Part shown: positions 1-6,208 of the stretch, in pieces | How the letters are laid out: every line of letters starts with the position of its first letter | How positions within the stretch are numbered: position 1 is the first letter of the stretch | Source of the DNA: Planctomycetota bacterium | GTDB lineage: Bacteria; Planctomycetota; UBA1135; GCA-002686595 | Direction: 5' to 3' | DNA: 6,963 bases | Assembly: GCA_029259675.1 (NCBI GenBank) | Contig: JAJDES010000197.1 | Span: forward strand, 1-6,963 | Program-made: the position numbers and the translations under genes | The notes under the pieces: model-generated | Told to the model about the DNA's origin: nothing | The model's input: only the letters and a program-made list of their open reading frames with translations | The model's database searches: none

Positions 1-1736
1 ATAGGCTCGGGCGCTGTCAACATGCCTCCCGCGACGTCAACATTGAGCTGGACCCCATCGTGGACTGCGAATGCGAGCACCTCATAAGTTCCGGTGTTGA
101 CCGTCGCGGCTGTCGTCACGACGTGCCAGGTGCCCGGCTGCGGATTGTCGACAACAAAAACCTGGCTGTTCGAGTCTTGGCTACTCGGAATGCTGAGAAT
201 CCCTCCCCCGGGGTCTCGCAGTGTCATGGTCAGCTCGTCGCTCGCGTCGGCAAATACGATCGCGAAAGTGGACTGGTCTATGCCCGGCTCCAAGAGCACG
301 GTGGATTCCACGGTCGCGCCCGCGGCAATCTGCTCCGGGTCCGCCACTAGCAACCCGCTGCCCTTGCTCTCCATGGCAACCTCCAATTGAAGCGCGACGA
401 GGTCGGCCGCGCTGATAACTCGGTAGAACTTGCCTCCGGTTCCCATGGCGATGCTCTGGAGCGTGGCCTCCCCTGAGGTGCTGAGCCCGGTGCCGAGACC
501 CACCGTGAAAACCGTGACGTTCTGGGCGCTCAGCATGTCGATGACCGCCGCCGTGGGCTCGGTGCCCGTGTTGTGATCGCCGTCGCTCAAGAGGACGATC
601 ACCTCATTGCACGAACGCTCCGCTTTGGAGGTGATCTGGCTCAGTGCGGTCAAGAGCCCGCCGCCGATATTGGTGGATCCGCTTGCAACCAGGTTATCGA
701 TCGCGACCTTGGCAGCGTTCTTTACGCTGGCGCCCGTAATCGTGGTCAGCGCGAATTCAGTAGACGGAGTGGTGGCGAACGAAGAAACCCCTATGCTGTC
801 GCCGGTATCCATGACGTCGACGAATTGCTGGGCACCCAGCTTGGCAAACACGAGCTTGCTCTCCGCGCTCATGCTACCCGAGCGATCGATGAGCTGGACC
901 GCGCGCAGTCCTACAATACCGGTGGCGAAAGTCACCGTGTGCGCGGTCGGCGCTGCGCTTGTGGGCAGTCCCGTCGGGGCTGTGGCTGGCCGCGTTGGAT
1001 GGGCAGCGATGACCTCCCAGCAAGACTTGCCGTGCTTGCTCTCTTGGGAGGTGTCCGCGTCCGGGTCGTGGTTGCTGGATACGCAGAATTCATTGAGAGT
1101 GTGGGTGGTCCCTCCGCCCGCCTGACCTCCGCGGGACTTGAAGTTGTCCATAAAGCAGTAGCTCAGAGCGACAGCCTCCTCCGCCACAGGTGCGCACTCC
1201 GCGGTTCCGGACGGTCCACTGTACTCGTCGAGGACGCCGTAGGCGTGGTGGGCAAATTCGTGCGCGACAGTGTAGGCGTTCTCGGTCGAGAGCTCGGAGG
1301 CCGACGACTTGAAGTAACGGTCGAAGGACATGGTAATGTGCTGACCGCGCACCCCAAACTTGCCCATGGTGGCGTACGCTCCGAAGTCTCCGGACTTGAT
1401 CCAGTAATCAGCAGTCTGCGAAGCTCCTTTGTTGTTGACGATCGTCACCTTTCCGAATCGGTGTTGGTTGTCGGTTGCGTCGGCGAGGATCTGGCTCGCT
1501 TGCTGGAATCTGCCTTGGATCATCGCGATCTGCGTGGGTGTGGCGTCGAAGCGCAAGGAAACGCAGAAGTCGAATTGACCGGTCGTGCTGTCGAAGTGGC
1601 CGTTGCCGGCATGGACTGCGCCGGGCAAGAGGGCCGCGAGCGCGAGCGCCGTAGCGACCGCTGGTAGTTGAGCGAAGCGCGTGCGGCCCGCGTTCGTGAC
1701 GTGCTGGCGTGTCGAGATTCGATTGCAATTCTTCAT
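1..1736 (-). CDS. CLCA-like secreted zinc metalloprotease with VWA domain (C-terminus cut by window edge)
   Basis: The frame opens with ATG at 1736 and stays open to base 1, giving 578 residues with the C-terminus outside the window. A GAGGG ribosome site (1743-1747) lies six bases before the ATG. A basic N-terminus and a hydrophobic stretch (about 25-40) ending in AVHA form a signal peptide with likely cleavage after residue 43. HEFAHHAYGVLDEY (159-172) matches the CLCA protease signature HExxHxxxGxxDE: H159 and H163 bind zinc, E160 is the likely catalytic base, and D170/E171 complete the motif. Cysteines 181, 194, 218 and 239 follow, and SCWEVI (238-243) resembles the segment preceding the VWA in animal CLCAs. 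The VWA domain (about 277-455) has an intact MIDAS: DRSGS (D284, S286, S288), T355 and D385. A beta-rich region (about 465-578), including TLRDPGG and NPQPGTWHV, resembles the next CLCA domain. The product is probably exported and proteolytic; its substrate is unknown. It is probably cotranscribed with the lipoprotein gene nine bases upstream. Confidence 0.9.
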   Translation of the reverse strand, partial: MKNCNRISTRQHVTNAGRTRFAQLPAVATALALAALLPGAVHAGNGHFDSTTGQFDFCVSLRFDATPTQIAMIQGRFQQASQILADATDNQHRFGKVTIVNNKGASQTADYWIKSGDFGAYATMGKFGVRGQHITMSFDRYFKSSASELSTENAYTVAHEFAHHAYGVLDEYSGPSGTAECAPVAEEAVALSYCFMDNFKSRGGQAGGGTTHTLNEFCVSSNHDPDADTSQESKHGKSCWEVIAAHPTRPATAPTGLPTSAAPTAHTVTFATGIVGLRAVQLIDRSGSMSAESKLVFAKLGAQQFVDVMDTGDSIGVSSFATTPSTEFALTTITGASVKNAAKVAIDNLVASGSTNIGGGLLTALSQITSKAERSCNEVIVLLSDGDHNTGTEPTAAVIDMLSAQNVTVFTVGLGTGLSTSGEATLQSIAMGTGGKFYRVISAADLVALQLEVAMESKGSGLLVADPEQIAAGATVESTVLLEPGIDQSTFAIVFADASDELTMTLRDPGGGILSIPSSQDSNSQVFVVDNPQPGTWHVVTTAATVNTGTYEVLAFAVHDGVQLNVDVAGGMLTAPEP

Positions 1737-1742
1737 TACTTT

Positions 1743-1747
1743 CCCTC
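1743..1747 (-). promoter_or_regulatory. Ribosome binding site of the CLCA-like gene
   Basis: On the minus strand GAGGG lies six bases before the ATG at 1736. It overlaps the TGA stop (1748-1746) of the lipoprotein gene, so ribosomes finishing that gene could restart directly. This supports the chosen start and the two-gene operon. Confidence 0.7.
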
Positions 1748-2603
1748 ACTCTTCAGGGGATTGGGTATCCGGGTTACTGTGAAAAAGTGTCAGTTCATAC
1801 CCCGATTCGTCCCATACTAGGAACACGGTGCGCTGCTGCCCGAATAGGGACTCCAACACCGCGTACTCAGCCCCTTCCAGGCGGTGGAAACGGTCAAGCT
1901 CTTCCATCGCCCGGGTGATGTCGGGCCGCAGCTCTGCAGACACTTCGGATAGATCGTAGAATTCCAGCCTGCCAGCCTCCCGCAACTTGCGGGAACGCTC
2001 GGGAGCAAGCCGCTGCGCACGGAGATAGGCTGCGACCAGCGTATCTTCGTGAAGCGGATCGGCCGACTTGGGAAGCTCCTCGAAGAGAGAACGAACGCTC
2101 GCAGGAGCTCGGTGAAAGAGCAACGACCAGTTCAGGGTCGCGCCACCTTCGAGTCGCAGATGGAGGGTCAAGATGTCGCCTTCTTCGATGCGGTTGTCCG
2201 CTTCCAGCGAGGCATTCAATTCCGCCAAATATTCTGGCGCCTCTAGCTCGTCTCGAAGGCGCTGAAGAGCCGCTGCAGAGATCTGTCCCGTCCGGATCGA
2301 GCGGACTTCAAGACCGTAGCGCGAGTAACTCGTTTCGCTAAAAACTCCACTCTCGTCTACGCCAAGCAGCTTCGAGACCTCGTCAGACAGCGGGTGCAGC
2401 TCGAGGCAGAGCCATGCTCCGGCGCGCCCTTCCCTAGCTTCCTTTGCCTGGGAAAGGTGGCTCTCCGCTGCCGAGGGTGGCTGGTTTCCTCCCGCCTCAG
2501 CCGGATCATGGGCTGAGGTGCAGGACGACAGGCTTGGGGCGCAAGCCGCCAAAAGCGCCATTGCACACCAGCGCTCCTTCTGCTGGTTTATTCGTGCGAG
2601 CAT
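1746..2603 (-). CDS. Putative lipoprotein of unknown function, upstream partner of the CLCA-like protease
   Basis: This 285-residue frame has good coding character but belongs to no family I recognise firmly. The N-terminus has basic residues (R4, K9, R11), a hydrophobic stretch (about 12-27) and two possible lipoboxes, LAAC (18-21) and LSSC (25-28). Lipid attachment at C28 fits the longer hydrophobic core. A low-complexity linker (about 29-60) precedes a mixed alpha/beta body. ATG 2603 has little ribosome-site signal. ATG 2561 has AAGGAG 12 bases upstream, but starting there would remove the charged part of the signal peptide, so 2603 is preferred. Residues about 96-178 (a strand, a helix of the type ALQRLRDELEAPEYLAEL, then two strands and a helix) loosely recall the emfourin-type metalloprotease-inhibitor layout. 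With the protease gene nine bases downstream, an inhibitor or chaperone role is conceivable but only a guess. The stop codon overlaps the ribosome site of the next gene, which suggests coupled translation. Confidence 0.8.
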   Translation of the reverse strand: MLARINQQKERWCAMALLAACAPSLSSCTSAHDPAEAGGNQPPSAAESHLSQAKEAREGRAGAWLCLELHPLSDEVSKLLGVDESGVFSETSYSRYGLEVRSIRTGQISAAALQRLRDELEAPEYLAELNASLEADNRIEEGDILTLHLRLEGGATLNWSLLFHRAPASVRSLFEELPKSADPLHEDTLVAAYLRAQRLAPERSRKLREAGRLEFYDLSEVSAELRPDITRAMEELDRFHRLEGAEYAVLESLFGQQRTVFLVWDESGYELTLFHSNPDTQSPEE

Positions 2604-2652
2604 TCAATTAGGATTAAACCTGTTTCGCAGTTTATTCTGTGTTCCCAAGACA

Positions 2653-2658
2653 ATTATA
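2653..2658 (-). promoter_or_regulatory. Probable -10 element (TATAAT) for the lipoprotein-protease operon
   Basis: A perfect TATAAT lies on the minus strand about 50 bases upstream of the ATG at 2603, in an AT-richer stretch. The region 17-18 bases further upstream has no good TTGACA match, so the -35 half is weak, or the promoter depends on an activator or another sigma factor. Confidence 0.4.
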
Positions 2659-3564
2659 GAAACCGGACCCTAAGTGAGGGATGCAACTATGTTCCGATCA
2701 ATGCGCTCTGAGGATTGATACTGCTGGGGGTCCGACCTATTCGACGCCTTCTTCCTACCTTGACACACCGGCAGGCCTCACTTGCGCAAGCTAAGCCAAG
2801 CACTCCCTCTGATTCTTCCTAGGCCGTTTATACGCCTGTGCCACCGCAAACAAAACAGATCTTTCCAGCCCTATTTTTGCCAGTGCAATGGCACCCGCCG
2901 TGGTGAATTGAATTTTCAACGGTAGCCCAGGCCTTAAGGTATTACATGCTTCCAGTCCGGGGGTAATCGTGGATCTCACCTGCACCTATACCACTAAGAT
3001 GGTGAACGCAGCATTTGCTCGAGTCTAAAAGTCGGCTGCTCCAACAACTGTAACCGATTTAGTTTTGCACTTTCGGGTCGGAGTCGAGATATTTGCGACC
3101 ATTTGCGGAGATCTATTGCATATCGGCCACTCGGCATCAGATTACTCGGCGCGACCCATAATGGCTTGCGCACGCAACCTTTTTACTTCGCAAATTAACT
3201 CAATTTGCAGGATTTAGACCGCAAAGAAATCGCGAGCTGTCCCTCCCAAATACCCTGCGCAGCCCATCCATTAAGGACTACCTGCTCTTTGTAGCAAGTC
3301 GGTCGCGGCCCACAAATAGCCGGCACGTACAACTCTTTTATTCTTGCCCCCGCATCCCCGACTTCCTCGAAGTCATTGCCATGGGCAGCAATGCCGACTG
3401 GCAGAACTGGGCCCGCAAAGAACTCGCGAGCCCCAAGCCTCTGTCGTGCCCGCTGTTGCGTCCTTACGGGAGCCGACGACATCCGCGGGCCGCAGTTTCA
3501 CCGAAGAGCACACAACGCCGCACAGCCGCTGTTAACCATAGACCCCAATAGTTGCCTTAAGGGG

Positions 3565-3585
3565 CTTGACTGCACCCCAGTCAGG
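3565..3585. repeat. Small hairpin-forming inverted repeat
   Basis: TGACTG (3567-3572) and CAGTCA (3578-3583) form a perfect six-base stem around a CACCC loop. It can be extended by a T-G and a C-G pair. No T-run follows on either strand, so it is not a typical intrinsic terminator. Its function is unknown. Confidence 0.4.
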
Positions 3586-4040
3586 ACGGCTGGGCAAAAT
3601 AGAGCATGATCTGGCGGCATCGTGAGGCGCGATTTTCGTCCCCCTCAAAAGTTGCACTTTCTGGACCGACCGGGGAGCCACTCACCGCTTGCAGGCACAT
3701 CGCCTCGCGGTTGGGTTTACGAAGCGCGAGAAACGGGCGCAGTTGCAGCCGAAACGCAAGTCCCGCAGTGTGCGCAGGATGCGGCCATAGTGCTGGTTGA
3801 GTGCGCGAGTCTGTTTGCTCGGGTGAGAACTGAGTTACCCCGTAATAGCCGGCCAATTGCCGCTATCGAGCCGCCCGAATGCTCTCTTCGTCTCTTCAGG
3901 TCTCTGCAGTTGGGCTGCATCAAAAACCGTTTTTCGGGCTGCGGAGAGGGTGCTTTGGTCTATCGGGACCCACAGCTTGATCGCAGCAGGGAGTGAGAAT
4001 TGCGAAAAGAGCCGCCACAGCTATGCGCATCGGTCCACCT

Positions 4041-4107
4041 GTCTAACGGACTGGCGGTTCAGCGGCGGGCCGCGCAGCGGACCGTCCGCTGCAACCAGTT
4101 GTTAGGC
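4041..4107 (-). other. attC: attC recombination site 1 (67 bp), downstream of the Ltp-repeat gene
   Basis: On the minus strand the site begins with GCCTAAC (4107-4101) and ends with GTTAGAC (4047-4041), matching the RYYYAAC and GTTRRRY core boxes. Inside, GTTGCAGC faces GCTGAAC; they pair except for one extra G, the extrahelical base typical of attC. The stem continues through CAGCGG/CCGCTG and a tip of CCGC-TGC-GCGG. Both boxes keep the essential AAC/GTT triplets, so the site looks functional. It lies 12 bases after the stop of the preceding gene and is the last attC of the array. Confidence 0.88.
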
Positions 4108-4119
4108 CAGTACGCTGAG

Positions 4120-4698
4120 CTATTCGCAAGCACCGGCCTGTCGTGCGCCGTAAGTTGCTTGGCTCACGGTGTACCGGTCTCCGGCGCTCGCTGAAAGCTG
4201 CTCAATGAGACCTTTACACGAGAAACCCATAATGCTCAGGTACTGTTTAGCAGTTCTCACTGCTTGCTCGTTCCAATCTACGTTCAGGCTATCCACTGCT
4301 GCGGTAGCATCGGCAACGCTATAACCATCCCCAGCATCGGACGAGAGTTGCTCAATAAGTCCGCTTCGTGAGAAGCCCTGTATGCTGAGGTATTGCTGCG
4401 CAGATCTGACGGCATTTCTTTGAGGCCCGGTTAGACCATCCGCCCATGCGGGCGCAACTCGCACGGATTCCGCCTTGGCCGACTTCCCGCCGTCCGCCGG
4501 GGCGGAGGTTCGTAGGTCGGTGGATATTTGGTCGTTCATCAGCGAGCCGATCACGCCAAGCACGATGAAGATGAGGAACGCCGCGCCAACGCAGCCCAAG
4601 CAGCCTGTCTTTTTCTTGATGACGGCCCCACACTTTGGGCATGAGGCAGCTTTAGTGCTGACGTCGTTGCCGCACTCTTTGCACTTCTTCAATGCCAT
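4120..4698 (-). CDS. Zinc-ribbon, single-TM protein with two Ltp-type repeats (cassette gene)
   Basis: This is a 192-residue protein. An N-terminal zinc ribbon has cysteine pairs C6/C9 and C20/C23 (CKECGN and CPKCGA). It is followed by a lysine run and one membrane segment (about 36-54). A polar linker (about 55-90) leads to two tandem repeats of about 50 residues (about 93-142 and 143-192). Each contains AVRxAxQYLSIxGFS, GLIEQLS and GxxYxVxxAT, matching the Ltp (host cell surface-exposed lipoprotein) domain known from a Streptococcus thermophilus prophage superinfection-exclusion lipoprotein. In the family the domain acts outside the membrane; here a membrane helix replaces the lipid anchor, and the zinc ribbon would sit in the cytoplasm. 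The end of the second repeat (QATYGARQAGACE) departs from the usual pattern. The start at 4698 is supported by the cassette ribosome site. Phage exclusion is an inference from the family, not shown. Confidence 0.92.
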   Translation of the reverse strand: MALKKCKECGNDVSTKAASCPKCGAVIKKKTGCLGCVGAAFLIFIVLGVIGSLMNDQISTDLRTSAPADGGKSAKAESVRVAPAWADGLTGPQRNAVRSAQQYLSIQGFSRSGLIEQLSSDAGDGYSVADATAAVDSLNVDWNEQAVRTAKQYLSIMGFSCKGLIEQLSASAGDRYTVSQATYGARQAGACE

Positions 4699-4702
4699 GG
4701 CG

Positions 4703-4710
4703 CTTCCTTT
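4703..4710 (-). promoter_or_regulatory. Ribosome binding site of the Ltp-repeat cassette gene
   Basis: AAAGGAAG on the minus strand lies four bases before the ATG at 4698 and four bases after the attC core box of the preceding cassette (4715-4721). This minimal leader is typical of a cassette and fixes the start codon. Confidence 0.75.
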
Positions 4711-4714
4711 CGAT

Positions 4715-4768
4715 GCCTAACGATCGGCGGCGCTGCGAACAGCGTCCGTCTGAACCGTCTTGTTAGCC
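4715..4768 (-). other. attC: attC recombination site 2 (54 bp), tail of the channel cassette
   Basis: On the minus strand it runs from GGCTAAC (4768-4762) to GTTAGGC (4721-4715), matching RYYYAAC and GTTRRRY apart from one position in the first box. The interior folds into CGCTG-TTCG-CAGCG, extended by GACGG/CCGCC with one mismatch. The last 16 codons of the channel gene lie inside the site, and its TAG stop (4719-4717) is part of the GTTAGGC box. Confidence 0.87.
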
Positions 4769-5250
4769 TGCGTAAATGACCCAATCAGACTCACGGTCAC
4801 GCCAACGGTAACGCCCATGTAGACATACCCTAGCAGGGCTTCTAGGGCGGCGTAGATCTTGATATCTGCGGGAGGTGCGAAATCGCCGTAGCCAAGCGTG
4901 GTCCAAGTGACCAGGCTAAAGTAAATCGCCTCGACTATGGAAACTTCGCGCCGACCGCTGGAGTCGACGAGGCCTGTATCCAGATACAGCTTCGCGAAGT
5001 TTAGGATCAGCACGACCGCGCCTGCGAGGAACCAAACAAGACCGATTCGGTAGCATCGCGCTGCGAAAGCGAGCACACCTGTCCGAAGTGCGAACGCGAA
5101 CGCGAGGAGGCAGATGATCAAGTACTTCCAGGGCGCATCTCCCGACGTAGGCAGAAGCAGCGTACCCATCCACAAAGCGGGGAGCGCCCAAGTGAAGCCA
5201 ACCCGGTGACGGAGCAAGAACTCGTGAGCTGCTTTCATCTTAGACATCAT
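4717..5250 (-). CDS. Small potassium-channel-like membrane protein (Ion_trans_2 type), cassette gene
   Basis: From ATG 5250 this is a 177-residue integral membrane protein. Hydrophobic segments lie at about 17-34, 41-62 and 69-89. A pore helix then leads into the selectivity filter TTLGYGD (117-123), followed by a last membrane helix (about 132-159). The TxGYGD filter is the hallmark of potassium channels, and four membrane segments plus a pore loop fit a small Ion_trans_2 protein. No RCK, cyclic-nucleotide or other cytoplasmic sensor domain follows. The frame is open back to ATG 5304, but those extra 18 residues (MQRIRLRSTADRQR...) only translate the upstream attC-like element; AGGAAACAGG just before 5250 supports the shorter start. 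A second ATG directly follows. The C-terminal 16 residues (ANKTVQTDAVRSAADR) are encoded by attC2. The product presumably sits in the inner membrane. Roles in ion homeostasis, signalling or membrane depolarisation are possible and cannot be told apart here. Confidence 0.9.
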   Translation of the reverse strand: MMSKMKAAHEFLLRHRVGFTWALPALWMGTLLLPTSGDAPWKYLIICLLAFAFALRTGVLAFAARCYRIGLVWFLAGAVVLILNFAKLYLDTGLVDSSGRREVSIVEAIYFSLVTWTTLGYGDFAPPADIKIYAALEALLGYVYMGVTVGVTVSLIGSFTQANKTVQTDAVRSAADR

Positions 5251-5263
5251 GTCCTGTTTCCTG

Positions 5264-5317
5264 CGTTGACGATCAGCGGTCGACCGAAGGCGGATCCGTT
5301 GCATCGGCTTGATGACC
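5264..5317 (-). other. attC: Degenerate attC-like site 3 (54 bp), between the HEPN-like and channel genes
   Basis: On the minus strand the element has the same length as attC2, and both read CAAG near the start, a central CGGA and GATCG before the last box. Its end boxes are GGTCATC (5317-5311) and GTCAACG (5270-5264), departing from RYYYAAC and GTTRRRY at the essential AAC and GTT triplets. Read in two frames it encodes peptides typical of attC tails: the HEPN-like gene's end (AGHQADATDPPSVDR) and MQRIRLRSTADRQR upstream of the channel. It is probably an eroded attC with little or no recombination activity. Confidence 0.6.
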
Positions 5318-6208
5318 AGCAGAGCAGGCGGTTTGTGCCGTGAGGTATTCCCTGTACCCGCTGATCAAGCGACGTGCGAATGCTCTGGCTTTGCCGAGCG
5401 AGGCACGAACCGAATCTATAGCCTCTGAATCCAGGGAGTAGTGTGCGACATCCGAGGCATCACGGATTTCCTTCAATTCGTCGAATACGAGCTTGGCATC
5501 TTCATCGAAGCCTAGAGCCTTGTAACGGCTCTGCGCTCTGTCTCTGCGGCGAGAGGGGTCCCCCATGATTGTTGTGACCGACTTCCAGTAGCTCAAGAAC
5601 TCCACGACCGCTAGCGGGGTGGGTAGAACAGCAGGTCGTGGTCCCAATTCCCGTGGCGCCAACGAGGGCACCTGTAGGCCCGCGTCGTAGTACTGAAGAG
5701 CAGCCACCAAGCGTGCGTCGGAGAGTGGCGAGTATCTGATTGCCTCCTCAAGGTGGTCCTTCATTTGCTGGAGATTGTAAACCCGGGCATTGAGCATGTT
5801 GATCACAGTCGGTGTTCGAATTTTATCGCCATGCTGATCCATCAGGCCTAGAAGCTCTGCTGTGAAGCGGGTGCCGTGTGATACGGAGAGATGTTGGAGG
5901 ACTCGCGACGTTGCCGACTGAATAACAGCGAACGCGGTCACGAGATCTTTCGCATCCCCAGAGATCGTGACGAAGTTGTCACTGATTGAGAGATGGAGTC
6001 CATCCACCTCCCCCTCTAGATTTATAGACTCACTGTCAGCGCGGAAACTGGAAGTGGTTCCGTGTCCAGCAACAGTGCCCATCCGTGTATCAATTATCGC
6101 CCCGGTAACCGTTACTCCGGAATCACCGGAGGGAACGACGGTAGCGTCTCCATCCTGAACCCCAAAGGGCCAAGCAGGCGACAAGACGAGTCGAGCTTCA
6201 AATCTCAT
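5273..6208 (-). CDS. Protein of unknown function with HEPN-like C-terminal region (cassette gene)
   Basis: This is a 311-residue soluble protein that I do not recognise as a named family. Residues about 1-85 are beta-rich (VTVTGAIIDTRMG, SINLEGEVDGLHLSISDNFVTISG). Residues about 86-290 are mostly helical. Within these, helices around 165-215 (ARLVAALQYYDAGLQV and AVVEFLSYWKSVTTIMG) and then LKEIRDASDVAHYSLD (245-260) contain R249 and H256 in Rx6H spacing. That arrangement resembles HEPN domains, many of which are RNases in toxin-antitoxin and phage-defence systems; the assignment rests on this motif and helix pattern only. The C-terminal 15 or so residues are encoded by the degenerate attC. 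ATG 6208 has only a weak GGA upstream, so the start is less certain than the frame. No attC directly precedes the gene. It lies upstream of the channel gene on the same strand, its stop 22 bases from the channel start, so the two may be cotranscribed. Confidence 0.8.
   Translation of the reverse strand: MRFEARLVLSPAWPFGVQDGDATVVPSGDSGVTVTGAIIDTRMGTVAGHGTTSSFRADSESINLEGEVDGLHLSISDNFVTISGDAKDLVTAFAVIQSATSRVLQHLSVSHGTRFTAELLGLMDQHGDKIRTPTVINMLNARVYNLQQMKDHLEEAIRYSPLSDARLVAALQYYDAGLQVPSLAPRELGPRPAVLPTPLAVVEFLSYWKSVTTIMGDPSRRRDRAQSRYKALGFDEDAKLVFDELKEIRDASDVAHYSLDSEAIDSVRASLGKARAFARRLISGYREYLTAQTACSAGHQADATDPPSVDR

Larger units (their letters stand above)
2604..4040. other. Gene-poor intergenic region between operon and integron array
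   Basis: About 1.4 kb with no gene I can support. Short open frames occur on both strands, but none has a convincing ribosome site, recognisable motif or good coding character. The longest are a GTG-initiated plus-strand frame at 3622-3996, a start-less plus-strand stretch at about 3163-3549 and minus-strand frames at 3195-3482 and 3581-3856. The segment 2604-3200 is AT-richer than the flanks. I see no integrase, transposase, tRNA or further attC site here. The region may hold decayed genes or the non-coding boundary beyond the last cassette. Confidence 0.55.
4041..6208 (-). mobile_element. Integron gene-cassette array (three cassette genes, minus-strand orientation)
   Basis: Three genes in one orientation are each followed closely by an attC or attC-like element: 5273-6208 with 5264-5317, 4717-5250 with 4715-4768, and 4120-4698 with 4041-4107. 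Leaders are very short; the Ltp gene starts only 16 bases after the preceding core box. Compact single genes with short leaders and attC tails are what integron integrase cassettes look like. The distal end of the array is at 4041. The proximal side, where attI and intI would lie, is to the right and not seen, and no attC is recognisable just upstream of 6208. The array could therefore belong to an integron extending past the right edge or be an integrase-less attC cluster. Confidence 0.8.

Noticed and set aside
573..1667. Long plus-strand open frame of 364 codons
   Set aside because: It lies antisense to the CLCA-like gene, whose signal peptide, protease and VWA motifs prove the minus strand is coding. 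The plus-strand translation has no recognisable domain.
3195..3482. Minus-strand frame of 95 codons
   Set aside because: No recognisable domain, no clear ribosome site, and it overlaps an equally open plus-strand stretch.
3622..3996. Plus-strand GTG-initiated frame of 124 codons
   Set aside because: Weak ribosome site, no motif, and several overlapping frames of similar length on the other strand; not distinguishable from chance in GC-rich DNA.
4429..4440. GGTTAGACC resembling an attC core box
   Set aside because: It lies inside the Ltp-repeat gene with no partner box or hairpin around it.
5251..5304. Upstream extension of the channel gene to ATG 5304
   Set aside because: The 18 extra residues are a translation of the attC-like element, and a ribosome site sits directly before ATG 5250.
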